A DNA stretch of 64,000 bases from Torymus aiolomorphi (taxonomy: Eukaryota; Arthropoda; Insecta; Hymenoptera; Torymidae). The stretch lies in NCBI GenBank assembly GCA_036365515.1, contig CM070876.1, positions 127,603,894 through 127,667,893 of the forward strand. The letters run 5' to 3'. The position numbers were made by a program, and so were the translations under genes. This document shows, piece by piece, positions 44,614 to 55,796 of the stretch; position 1 is the first letter of the stretch, and the number at the start of each line of letters is the position of its first letter. A model generated the notes under the pieces. It had not been told where the DNA came from. It searched no databases and saw nothing but the letters and a program-made list of their open reading frames with translations.

Positions 44614-46665
44614 GTTAAAGAAAGTACTTAGTAATATTAGATATTGAAAAAATGTCGTCAAAGTTAACCGTAGTAGTGAAATCCTAGTCCGAATGACTTA
44701 TAAATTAGGGAACAGAAATTCTTTCATATTATTGTTACTATTATGTGACCAAAAATATCCAGTTTATATGACATTATATTATATAATATTACATTATGAA
44801 TTAGCTAGCGTTTTCATTCAACCATGCTTTACGTGCCAATTAGATCTATTAAACTCAACTCTTTTTGTAGCTTTTGGCAGTATTTAATCAGGTGCATTTC
44901 CTCGCTACTCTGCCTAATACACTACTAAACAAGTCTATTTCTTATTATTAATTGTTTTAACAATACATATTATTTCACTTCTTATATATTCAAAATATTT
45001 GTTTTATTCTGAAATAAGAAGCTACAAGTCTCAACACGACCTTAACTGAACTTTATTATTCACAACAAGTGCTGCCAACAATAATTTAAGTAAATACAGA
45101 TACTTGTTGCCTTATTTTTGCCACCCTAATGGGTGGGATTACATGATAATTCATGTAAAATTAGTATCTTGATTCTTGATACACTTTTTATTTGTATCAG
45201 ATATAATAAAGTCATTGTTTACATGTGTTTTTGTATTCTTAATCTAGGTGTGTTGAAACACACTTCTTTCCTACACATTGATGTATTTTTAAACTTTTTA
45301 GTTTAGAGTGACTATCATTATTATGATATCATAAGGCATTAATATTGTAAAAATGGAAGAACTTTATTACGAAGAAACAAAAGAAGCACCAACCCTTTTT
45401 ACTCTGGACACTATTATTTTATTTACAAATTGAAAGGAGATCAAGATTTACGGCTTAAAAGTATCTCTTTTATAATGTATTTACGAACACTGCACTGCAC
45501 TTGTATATTAATGAGAGCGCCATTATAGGACCAATGTTTACATTAAGTTCATGCTTTCTACATTCATTTCACTGTATTTGTTAATGTAATATTAATATTA
45601 TATATGTATATGTAATATTACATAATATAATTTTATGTAATATGTAATATTATATAATATAATGTCACATAAACTGGATATTTTTGGTTACATAATAGTA
45701 AGAATAATATGTAAGAATTTCTGTTCCCTAATTTATAAGTCATTCGGACTAGGATTTCACTACTACGGTTAACTTTGAAGACATTTTTTTCAATATCTAA
45801 TATTACTAAGTACTTTATTTAACTTTAAGTTATTATAAAAACAAATTTTATAACAAATTATGTGCCACATGCAAATTTTGATTGCTGTTTATTATATGAC
45901 TTATGTCTAAATGATGAGTGTGTTTCTGCGATACTTTTTTCTGAATTTAAACATCTAAATTTTAAAGTATTCAATAAGTTATACGTGTAGTAGAACTTGT
46001 GTGATGTTTTTCTAATTCTTTTTACATATACTGACTGAAACTTTCTCTCAATATTTGGTAAGTACTACCCGGTACATGGGATATGACCATCTTTGAAACT
46101 TGTTCAAGCATGTAAAACAATAAAAAATTGACTTTTTTCAAAAAAAGCATGTTTTTTTTTTTTTTTTTTGAAGAAAACAAAGCTTCAATACATTTGGGCC
46201 TATTCGAGGGCAGTTTGTACATAAAATAACCTACTTCCACAAAAATTCTGATAGTCAAAGCTTTGATCGGTCTTTTTTTATCATCATTTTAAGGTTTTTA
46301 AGGAAATTTTATCATACTCGCATGAAATATACAATATTCATGATTGGTCCTTCTTTTTAGTGAGACAATTTACTAACTTTTCTAAAAAAAATTGTTAATT
46401 TATACAAAACCCTCAAAGAGTAATTATCAATTGAAATTGCAAGAAAAATGCAAAAAATTATGAAAATTCAATTTTTGACCTCTATATCTCCAAATCTATG
46501 GGTCTAAAAAATCTGAAAAAATTCAGGGGTATCCACAATAAGCTGCAAAATATTTTCGGAGAGTTTTAAGAAGATTTATTTTTTGACCTCTCGATTTGAC
46601 CGAGAATCAGCCACATATATATATGAAATGGTCGTTTCAATGGAATATATGATCAACTTTGTCAA

Positions 46666-46768
46666 TGTAATGTTGATGAGAAGGAATCAAATGGTGCAGC
46701 TGCCAATATAGCTGAATACCTATATTGACAGCTGGTCCATTCGATTCCTTCTCATCAACATTACAATT
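46666..46768. repeat. Hairpin MITE-like palindrome, about 45-bp arms
   Basis: TGTAATGTTGATGAGAAGG at 46666 onward pairs with CCTTCTCATCAACATTACA ending at about 46767, continuing inward through CAGCTG to CAATATAG / CTATATTG. It lies in the 3' flank of talin, close enough to be in its untranslated region. Confidence 0.8.
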
Positions 46769-46981
46769 TGATTGCTGGCATTCATCTCATCATTTTATCA
46801 TTTGTCAATGTAAGCTGGAGAAATTTCTGAGCAGAATAATTTTATTAACAATTTATTAAATATTTATAAATTCATCTTTACAGTAAAAATATCTATTTTA
46901 ATTTGTTATTGATTACTAATATGTAATTGAAAAGTAATATGCTAGTAAATTTAATATACAGATTTATTATTAAATATTTTA
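46769..46981 (-). other. Probable talin 3' untranslated region
   Basis: Directly downstream (minus strand) of the talin stop. AT-rich with candidate polyadenylation hexamers (AATAAA on the minus strand near 46842 and 46963). The end is not determined. Confidence 0.4.
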
Positions 46982-48388
46982 TCACTCGTTTGATTTTGGA
47001 TTTAAAACAATTGTAGATATAACTCTTTTTTCGGTGACTTCGTGTAAAATAGATTCCTTAGTCATTTGTTTGTATAACATTTCATTATCTGATCCATCAA
47101 AAATTGTAAATTCGTCATTCATTGATTTATCGTTTCTTTTAGTATCGTCTATTGATTTAAATCCAGATATTGCACCGCTGTTTTTCTCTGATATTTTGTT
47201 TTCACAAGTTCGAATATTATTAGTATTTCTACCTCGATTATTGATGCTATCATTCGGGAATTTAGATTTATCTAAAATAAAATCATATTTATCGCTGCCT
47301 TGTGATTCTTTAAAGAAATTACAGTTAGTTATTTTTGGAGAAAATGGACTTTGATATGTGGGATTAAAATATCCACTATTTTCTTCGCTGAACGTCGTTA
47401 TTGTATTTGGCATGTCAATTAGATCACTATTTTTCGAAAAACTAGAATACAGTGTAGATTCAATACCAAATGTTCGACTTCTTGTATCATCAGAACGAGA
47501 ATTATTTAACGCTGAATCATATGACATTTCATTATAAGAGCAAATGTACTTTTTATCTTTCTTTTGCTTTTCCAATGAATTTTGCGTTGAATTCACTTTT
47601 TCTGGACTAATCAAACTTTCTTCATCGTTCTTTACAAACTGAGCATTCAGTGAAACATCTTGTGCCTGTTCAGGATAACTAGAGTTAAAATAATGTAAAA
47701 AAGTGGCTGGTTGTAATACATCATTCTTCACACCATCGCATGACGTAGTGTCACAATTAACATCAATTTCAGAATCATTTTCTGAAATATCACTTCGGTT
47801 TCTGTATTTAGCTTGCCTTATTGCAGTTAGTCTTCCTCTAGCTTCTTCAAGTTCCTTTTCTATTCGTAAGACTTCCGATCTTGCATTAATCTCTTGAGCA
47901 ATTCCACCTACTATGCGCCGATTTAAAACAAGTGATCGCTCTTCTTCTTGCTGTATTGCTTGTTGAGCTGCGCGCACAAGATTATCGGTAGCTCGTTTAA
48001 CTGCATTTCCAGCAGCTTGTAAACGTTTTGTATTTTCACTATCAGGATCAGCTTTTACTTTGCAAGCTACAAGAAGCTGTGCAGTGCTACTAGCAACTTG
48101 TTTTGCACTTGAAATTAACTTTTCCTCACTGCTTAGACCTTGAACTAAAGCATTAGCAGATTCAACCAAACTGTGCGTGGCAGCAGCAACCATTCTAGCA
48201 GCCGATATTAATCCTTCAGACCATTGTCCGTCATCAGAACTAGTCAAAAGAGTTCTCGAAACTTTCCCAGAAGCAATTAATTCTCTTTGAGCAGCACTGG
48301 CAGCTTTGATCAAAGCCGAAGTTGCTGCCGCTATGGATTTGGCTGCTTCTAGAATCATTTCATCGAAGTTCATATCCTCCGTTGTTTC
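46982..48388 (-). CDS. rhea: Talin, last coding exon (C-terminal actin-binding domain plus tail)
   Basis: Minus-strand terminal exon of talin, the cytoskeletal adaptor that links integrin tails to actin. A 3' splice site (TTTATGTTTGTAG) precedes the first codons ETTEDMNFDEM, so the Met at 48373 is internal. Residues 5-135 match the I/LWEQ (THATCH) actin-binding module: ILEAAKSIAAATSALIKAAS, DDGQWSEGLISAARMVAAAT, EEKLISSAKQVASSTAQLLV and RLQAAGNAVKRATDNLVRAA. Residues 148-193 form the charged C-terminal helix (EINARSEVLRIEKELEEARG), the dimerisation helix in talins. Vertebrate talin ends about here; this protein continues some 270 residues, rich in Ser, Asn and Asp, with an NPTY motif near residue 335. 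TGA stop at 46984-46982. Earlier exons lie beyond the window or after a very long intron. Confidence 0.93.
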   Translation of the reverse strand, partial: ETTEDMNFDEMILEAAKSIAAATSALIKAASAAQRELIASGKVSRTLLTSSDDGQWSEGLISAARMVAAATHSLVESANALVQGLSSEEKLISSAKQVASSTAQLLVACKVKADPDSENTKRLQAAGNAVKRATDNLVRAAQQAIQQEEERSLVLNRRIVGGIAQEINARSEVLRIEKELEEARGRLTAIRQAKYRNRSDISENDSEIDVNCDTTSCDGVKNDVLQPATFLHYFNSSYPEQAQDVSLNAQFVKNDEESLISPEKVNSTQNSLEKQKKDKKYICSYNEMSYDSALNNSRSDDTRSRTFGIESTLYSSFSKNSDLIDMPNTITTFSEENSGYFNPTYQSPFSPKITNCNFFKESQGSDKYDFILDKSKFPNDSINNRGRNTNNIRTCENKISEKNSGAISGFKSIDDTKRNDKSMNDEFTIFDGSDNEMLYKQMTKESILHEVTEKRVISTIVLNPKSNE

Positions 48389-49226
48389 CTACAAACATAA
48401 AATTAAATTTTAATTATTTGAATTCTTGAACATTTTAATAAAAAATATAATTTTACGTTAGATATGTATTTAAAAATAAGAACATAAAAATTATGCTTCA
48501 CACTAATTTTTAACAATTATTAAAAAGAAAAAAAGGGTTAGATCTTGAAAGGGGCTTGATAACCATTAAATGATGAAAAAAATCGTATTTTTTTTGTTAC
48601 TAACTACAATTTGTTTTGAAGCATTACCTCTTCTTGTTCTACAAATATATAAAAGTCACAGCTAAAACTTCTTATTTGTTTTTTTTCAAATTGCCTGTTT
48701 CCCGCATATACATATTTATATAATCCAATTAATATCTAGTAATTTTTCTATTTCTCTGTTTCAAATATATTCAAAATCCTTACTATATACATATATTTCC
48801 AAACATGAAAATATAACTAGAAATATAAAGACAAAAAATAAATAAATTACATTCTGGGTGGGATGTTTGACAAAAATATAATTAACTATATTTGAATTTG
48901 AAATGCAACGTAACGGTCTTATCACAGGCCATTTCGCACCTCTCTTCTTGCAAAGATACCTGACTGTCAATAAAAATTTACTTTTTTATAATCAACATAA
49001 TAGTCTGATATAGCATCAGTGCAAACATAGATGTAATTTCACACGATAACCGTGATATTCGCAGTGTCATTATACGGAGTGTTTTTCTTAGTTTTGATCT
49101 TTTTACATTGATGAGTGGAATTAGAAGTGAACATTTAGTATATTATATGTGAAGATATATTAAGGGGGTCTTACATCTAGTGGCTTCTGAGGCCAAAATC
49201 AGCTGAAAAATGTAGTTTGAATAACA

Positions 49227-49228
<2 letters not shown>
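48389..49228 (-). other. Talin intron (proximal part), no other feature
   Basis: AT-rich DNA after the splice acceptor. A polypyrimidine-type acceptor lies at 48389-48402. Short frames only. Confidence 0.5.

Positions 49229-49264
<36 letters not shown>
49229..49264. repeat. (TA)n tract, about 36 bp
   Basis: Ends exactly at the left end of the TIR element. Confidence 0.95.
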
Positions 49265-49266
<2 letters not shown>

Positions 49267-50194
49267 GAGCGTCCAGCAGAAACGGGCCACCGAGCGCGCG
49301 CGATTCTGGATGTAACTTTTTGTGCCATCATCATTTTTTATACATTTGTTATCTTTATAGCCTGGCATAATTCTACTATTCTCATCACTTTCATAGAAGA
49401 GCTTTGCTTGATCTAAAGTATCACTTGATATTTTTTTATTTCCTCTGTTGTCATTTAATTGGGCTGGGTTATCAAATAATTTACATTTCGATGAAAGTCG
49501 ACGAGACAAGTTCGAAAATCTAGCTACTTTGCGAGTGCTACAGTTTTTAGGAAGTAATTTCAAAAGTAATATCTTTTCCATTTTTGTCAAATTTTGGTCA
49601 TTCAACATTTTTTTCAAATTAAAAATAATTTCTTTCGAATTTTCTATTGAAATCTCACTCTCTTCTTCAATCTGAGCATTAGATTTTATTCAACAAGAAT
49701 CGCATATTTTGTCTCTATCAGTTAAATGCGGATAACAAGCTCTAAGTTTATCGGAAACAAACCTAAGTTTCGATGAATGCTTTATTTCATCAAATGGATT
49801 ACAGCAACGATTTAAAATGTTAGACATTTTATTAAGCTTTTTTTTATTAAGGCAATAAGACAAAGGAGCAAAGTAATAAGGCATGTGCATAAAGCACCTG
49901 GCTAGTGGGCGATGCAGGCCTCTATTTAAGCCCGCGGGGTGATGTTTTTCATTGAAGGTAGCGCGCTTGGTGTTTGCCATCTAGCGGGCACTTCGGGTAC
50001 TAATCCCGAACAGAAGCATTTCGGAATAAAAATAATAGCACCATTGGAAAGAGCAGGAAAAAATCTATCGATATATGTCCTTAGTTCTTTTTTCAAAGAC
50101 GCAGCATACGATTATGAACGAGTTAAACAGAGCACCTTTTACGCGAAAAAAGGCACTGCGCGCGCTCGGTGGCCCGTTTCTGCTGGACTCTCCC
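49265..50194 (-). mobile_element. TIR DNA transposon with Cys-rich coding remnant, 930 bp
   Basis: Ends GGGAGCGTCCAGCAGAAACG and, at the right, CGTTTCTGCTGGACTCTCCC, then GGGCCACCGAGCGCGCGC. ATAT on both flanks. Right interior AATAGCACCATTGGAAAG plus GGAAAAAAT matches the subterminal region of the element at 1605-2120. It carries a minus-strand coding remnant (49300-49980), so it may be a deleted copy of an autonomous element. Confidence 0.8.
49300..49980 (-). pseudogene. Transposon-encoded protein of unknown family, N-terminal remnant
   Basis: Minus strand from 49980: MANTKRATFNEKHHPAG, then ILNRCCNPFDEIKHSSKLRF, a Cys pair (DKICDSC) and a TGA, continuing in the same frame as a helical, acidic segment and LDQAKLFYESDENSRIMPGY. 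One stop codon interrupts about 220 codons. The Cys-rich start suggests zinc binding. The SRIMPG-type motif reminds me of proteins encoded by arthropod DNA transposons, but I cannot name the superfamily. No DDE domain remains. Confidence 0.5.
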
Positions 50195-50362
50195 ATATGT
50201 AAAATAAAACCGGCGTTTTGAATGCGCGATGCCACTTTAGCAGGAAACTGTAGCAAAATCCCATGTGTAAGACGAACACAGACAGATCGCGTGATTAAAA
50301 AAATAATATCCCTATATATATTGACTTTTTGAATGCCGCATTCAAAACACCAGATTTTCATA

Positions 50363-50791
<429 letters not shown>

Positions 50792-50809
50792 TGGTAGCAG
50801 GTCAGTGGT
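50792..50809 (+). promoter_or_regulatory. Copia-2 primer-binding site
   Basis: TGGTAGCAGGTCAGTGG directly follows the LTR. The leading TGG fits a tRNA CCA end; many copia elements have TGGTA(G/T)CAG, read as initiator tRNA-Met priming. Confidence 0.75.
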
Positions 50810-51120
50810 TTGTAAGTAACACAAAAAAGCCTCTGACTCAATACAAGCCTCGGCCAGTATTGGGGCAGCCTTGCCGTAGAAATAAAAAGGCATATGGCTC
50901 GCGAAAAATTAACTGTGAAAAATATTGAAGGAAAAGTGCAAAAGTAAGGAAAATACAAGTGTGAATAAATAATAGAATATGTCTATAAGTGATAGAAGAA
51001 AGATTTTTGAAAAATTTATGAAAATTCAAGCCGATGCGAGCAGATTAGATTTCTTGTGTGAAGCACGCTGCACGGTGCAAGAATAGAGCACGTGGAAATT
51101 TGAGGTTATACATGTGGTAA

Positions 51121-52269
51121 ATGGACTCTACAGGAAAAGTAAAAACCAAAGAAGAAGTAATACTATATGACGTTGAAGATGAAAGCGGAGAAATAATTGA
51201 GGAAAAGAATGCTGAAAAACGTTTTGTGAAAATAGTGCAGAAAGTAATTACGCTAAATAAAGTAATAAAAGTGTACGAAGATATTAAATTAGAAAAGGTC
51301 GAGATGGTTAAGCAAGCAAAAATTGAAGATATAGTAATTCCCATTTTCGATGGTGCAAATTATACAAGTTGGAAATATCGCTTAATGACTCTATTAGAAT
51401 ATAAAGAGTGCAAAGAGCAAGCCGAAAGAGAACGGGCTGAGACAGATAAAGCAGATGAATGGAAGAAAAAAGATTTAAAAGCAAGAAATACATTAATTAG
51501 CACTATTTCAGATAAGCAATTAGAATATGTTTGTGAGTGCAAATCAGCTTATGAAATGATTGCAAATTTGGATAAATTATATGTGACAAAATCCACGTCA
51601 TTACAAATAATATGCCGAGGAAAAATTGAAGATATTAAATTAAAGAATTATGAAAATGTTGAAGAATTCTTCGTAGAATTTGAGAAAGCGGTGAACGAAT
51701 TTAAAGCAGCCGGAGGAAAGATAGATGAAACTGAGAAAATGCGATACTTAATCAAAGCATTACCAGCAAGTTATAGCTATATTGGTGACTTTATCGACGT
51801 CATTCCAGAAAGAGAAAGGACAGTAGATTACGTAAAATCAAAAGTCAAAGAAAAGAATTTAGTTAAAATTAATTCAGAAAAGAAGAGTAATGCAAGCACG
51901 TTCTCAACAAAGACAAACGGACAGTGCTTTACTTGCGGCAAAGTCGGACATTATCAAAAGGATTGTTGGAAAGGCCAACAAGGCGGCAGAGGCAGAGGTG
52001 CCCAATCATCGAGAGGACAACGTGGAAACCAACGATGCTACAATCGAGGCAGAGGACGCGGACGCAGTTCAAATCAAAACAAGTCAACGGACGAGCAGCA
52101 GAGTTCATCATCCGAGACGTGGTCAACACAAGTATGCGGCCCAGAAGTAAAGGACATAACAGGTTATAGCGTAAATAGAGGATGCGAAGGTAACGAAATA
52201 AATTGGTTATTGGACAGTGGTTCCACAGACCATATTATTAAAAGCGATAAATATTTTAGAAGTATATAG
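51121..52269 (+). CDS. Copia-2 Gag and protease start
   Basis: 382 codons from an ATG 329 bases after the LTR. Residues 60-260 are a UBN2-type Gag: NYTSWKYRLMTLLEYKECK, then TLISTISDKQLEYVCECKSA and MRYLIKALPASYSYIGDFID. A CCHC zinc knuckle CFTCGKVGHYQKDC is near residue 275, then an Arg/Gly-rich tract. The protease active site is INWLLDSGSTDHII near residue 365. The frame then ends at a TAG after FRSI because one base is missing; pol resumes in another frame at about 52275. Gag makes the particle. Confidence 0.93.
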   Translation: MDSTGKVKTKEEVILYDVEDESGEIIEEKNAEKRFVKIVQKVITLNKVIKVYEDIKLEKVEMVKQAKIEDIVIPIFDGANYTSWKYRLMTLLEYKECKEQAERERAETDKADEWKKKDLKARNTLISTISDKQLEYVCECKSAYEMIANLDKLYVTKSTSLQIICRGKIEDIKLKNYENVEEFFVEFEKAVNEFKAAGGKIDETEKMRYLIKALPASYSYIGDFIDVIPERERTVDYVKSKVKEKNLVKINSEKKSNASTFSTKTNGQCFTCGKVGHYQKDCWKGQQGGRGRGAQSSRGQRGNQRCYNRGRGRGRSSNQNKSTDEQQSSSSETWSTQVCGPEVKDITGYSVNRGCEGNEINWLLDSGSTDHIIKSDKYFRSI

Positions 52270-52274
52270 TTTTA

Positions 52275-55200
52275 AAAGATCCGGTAAATGTAAAATTACC
52301 AGACGGTAAAATGTTAAAAGCGACGAAAGTCGGTAATATAAAAATCAAAGTTAGAAATTATTATAATGAAAAACAAATTGATTTGAGTAATGTATATTAT
52401 GTAGAAGGAATTGAGCAAAATTTGTTAAGCTTTTCCAGAATAACTAAAAATGCTACAATAACTGCACGAGACAGTAATGCCAAAATTTACAATAAATCGG
52501 GAGAATTAGTAGCTATTGCCAATAAAATTGATAATTTGTATTCTTTGAAAAGTTATGCATTAACGAATAAAAATAAAGATAAATATGTAAATTCAGTAAG
52601 ATTATCAGATAAAGAAAAATGGCATAGAGCACTTGGCCATGTAAATTTTAATTATTTGAATAAAATAGTAAATAATAAATTAGTTGAAGGTTTACCAGAT
52701 AAACTGGAAAAAATAGATATGAAATGTGCAAATTGCATACAAAGTAAAATGGCAAATATACCGTTTGAAAATAATCGAACAAAAACGAAAGAAATCCTAG
52801 AATTAATACACACTGATTCAAATGGTCCACATAGTACTACTGGCTATGGTGAAGAAAAATATTTTCTTACATTTATTGATGATTATAGCAAATGTACCAG
52901 AATCTTTTGCATTACGAATAAGTCAGAAACTGCAAGTTGTTTTATTGAATTCGTAAATTTAGTAGAAAATAAATTTAATAAGAGAATTAAATGGGTGCAA
53001 TGTGATAACGGTAGAGAATATCTAAATCGCGAAATTCTCGATTTTATAAAATCAAAAGGAATAGAATTATTGACATGTCCACCCTACGTCCACGAATTAA
53101 ATGGAGTAGCGGAGAGATATAATAGATCAGCAATGGATATAGGTAGATGCTTAATGAGGGAAGCAAAAATTCATAGAAGATATTGGCCGGAAATAATGAA
53201 AACGGTAGCTTACTTAAAAAATCGAACAATTGCAAATACGTCAGAGAATAAAACTCCTTATGAAATATTTTTTGGGATAAAGCCAAATGTTAAAAATTTA
53301 AAAATTTACGGAAGTAGAGTCTTCGTAAGAGTTCCGGAAGCTCTAAGGAAAAGTAAGTGGGATAATAAGGCACAACTAGGTGTATTAGTAGGATACGTTG
53401 AAAACGGTTATAAAGTCTTAGTTAATAATAAAGTAATTACTGCAAGGCATGTTGATGTAATAGAAGAAAGCATAAAGTTAATCTATTTAGAAAGCGAAAA
53501 TAGTGATTTTGAAATTAACGTAGAATTAAATGAAACGAACAACAGCGGTTCTGAATATCCTTCTCACTCTACTACGACCTTCGGGGAAAGTAGAGGAGAG
53601 CAAATTGAATTAATCGATGCGAATAACGTAAACGATAACGAATCTGATAACGAAGATAACAAAAACAGAGATAGACTAACAATACCGCGAAAATCTCAAA
53701 GAAAGAAAAGTCCAGTAAATAGATACGGAAATCCAGTTACTCATTTTATTTATGTAAATTATATTGATGCAAATGTACCAAATACATTCGAGGAGGCGAT
53801 AAACTCCAGCGAATATAAACAATGGCAACTAGCAATGGATTCCGAAATAAACAGTTTAAAGAAAAATCACACATGGCAAATTGTTGAAAGGCCAAAAGAT
53901 AAAAAAGTCATTGACGTTAAATGGGTTTATAAAAAGAAAAATAACGATACTTATAAAGCGAGATTAGTTGTAAGAGGATTCCAACAAAAAGAATATGTTG
54001 AAAATGTTTATTCACCTGTAGGTAAAATGCAAACGTTGAAAATTTTATTGTCTTACAGTTGTAAAAATAATTTGTTTATAGAACAAATGGATGTTGAAAC
54101 GGCATTTTTAAATGGCAATGTAAAATCAGAAGTATACATTAATGAACCAAAAGGTTACGAAACTGGAGACAATAAAGTTTGCAAATTGCAAAAGGCTCTG
54201 TATTGTCTCTGAGAAAGTCCTAGAGCATGGTATGATTGTTTCAGCGAATATGTCGAGAAATTAAATTTTGTAAGAAGTAACTATGATTACTGTCTATATG
54301 TAAATAATACAAGCAAAGATTCAATATATTTACTAGTCTTTGTAGATGATCTCTTGATTTGTTGCAAAGACAAAAATAAAATAAACAAAGTAAAAGCAAG
54401 TTTAATGGAAAGATTTATAATGAAAGATTTGGGCAAAATTAACCAATATATTGGCATCGATATTGAATATAGTGAAGACAGAAGTAAAATGACTTTAAGT
54501 CAAACGAAATATATCGAATCTTTGGCTATAAAATACAACGTTGAAAATGCAAAATTATACGATACTCCAATGGAGAGTAATCTAAAATTAGAACAAGCAA
54601 ATGAAACAGATGAAAGAATAAAATACAGAAATTTAATCGGCGAATTATTATATATCAGTACAGGCACAAGGCCAGATATAACATATAGCGTTAATTATTT
54701 AAGTCGTTACCAAAGTTGTTATGACCAAAGACACTTTAAATGTGCATTGAGAATTTTGAAATACTTATTTAAGACTAAAGATTTAAAGCTAACGTACTAT
54801 GATAATGTTAACAGCGAAGTATTAGATTGTATGGTAGATTCTGACTATGCAGGAGATAATGTAGATAGAAAATCTACAACAGGTTTTGTAATTAGACTAT
54901 ATGGAAACTTAATTTTTTGGAAAACGCATAAACAAAGTACAGTAACAAAATGTTCTACTTTTGCAGAATATACTGCTATGTCCGAAGCAGTGACAGAAAT
55001 CTTGTTCATTAAAAATTTATTATGCGAATCATTTAACGTAAAATTTGATAAACCAATTAAAATGTATGAAGATAACTCAGGCGCAATTGCAATCGCAAAA
55101 TTCGGTAACTTTACAAAAAACTCAAAGCACATTGAAGTGCAGTATCACTACGTTAATGAAAACTACGAAAATGGAATAATTGACATTGTCAAAATAGACT

Positions 55201-55286
55201 CAGAATTTAATCTAGCAGATATATTAACAAAGAGTTTAGAAAAGACGAAGTTTTTGAAAAATAGAAAAGCGTTGGGAGTGATTTGA
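52275..55286 (+). pseudogene. Copia-2 Pol (integrase, RT, RNase H), two lesions
   Basis: It resumes with LKDPVNVKLPDGKMLKATK. Integrase: zinc motif HRALGH ... CANC, then the catalytic acids in ELIHTDSNGP, QCDNGREYLN and LNGVAERYNRSA. RT: KWVYKKKNNDTYKARLVVRG, MDVETAFLNG (catalytic Asp), then a single TGA at 54210-54212 where CGA (Arg) is expected in YCL-ESPRAWYD. After it the active site FVDDLLICC and RNase H (YEDNSGAIAIAKFG, NLADILTKSLEK) continue to the stop at 55284-55286. Only that stop and the frameshift at about 52268 separate it from an open polyprotein. Confidence 0.92.
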
Positions 55287-55374
55287 AATAAAAGAAATCT
55301 ATTAACGCTATGATACTTTAAAATTACTGTATGACTGAATGAAAGAATGAACATTTAATTATAATGTTGAAAAT

Positions 55375-55385
55375 TCAAGGAGGCG
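55375..55385 (+). promoter_or_regulatory. Copia-2 polypurine tract
   Basis: TCAAGGAGGCG immediately before the 3' LTR. Confidence 0.6.
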
Positions 55386-55714
55386 TGTTGGAATATGTGA
55401 ATGTTTCAACATGCGGCGCGCTGTACGCGACGATAGGTTCACTGGTATGCGCGTCTGCCAAGCGACGGCGGACGTAACACACATATGAGTGTCTCCCCAC
55501 TCCAGTATGTCTGTATGAGAGTTGCGTGAGACGCGAGAGCAGTGTAGCGCACTTAGAATGTTTCTTACTTTCTTGCTATTCCAACTGCGATGTAAGTCGG
55601 ACGTGCCGACTGGCTTTCTTGCCACCTAAATAAAGTCTTTATATTTATCTCTCTCTATTAAACAATGGACTATTAATTTACCACAAACCTCAACACTATT
55701 AATTATCCAAACCT

Positions 55715-55719
<5 letters not shown>
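55386..55719 (+). repeat. Copia-2 3' LTR
   Basis: 334 bp, TGTTGGAATATGTG to CCTCAACA, followed by TATAT. Confidence 0.95.

Positions 55720-55795
<76 letters not shown>
55720..55795. repeat. (TA)n tract, about 76 bp
   Basis: Joins the copia-2 3' LTR to the mariner left end. Confidence 0.95.

Positions 55796-55796
<1 letters not shown>

Larger units (their letters stand above)
40501..46613. mobile_element. Long-arm fold-back DNA element, interrupted by PLE-B
   Basis: Outer ends TGGCTGATTCTC(C/G)GTCAAAT and complement. Left arm 40501-41305 plus 44627-44800; right arm 45625-46613; each about 1.0 kb and highly similar. The arms carry the same 78-codon frame (40858-41094 plus; 46258-46022 minus), a shadow of repeat DNA. 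The loop 44801-45624 shows no coding. Without PLE-B the element is about 2.8 kb. TA-rich flanks. Confidence 0.85.

Noticed and set aside
46982..48388. Talin segment as a processed retrocopy
   Set aside because: A splice acceptor sits exactly at the start, there is no poly-A tail or target copy, and the frame is intact for 469 codons.
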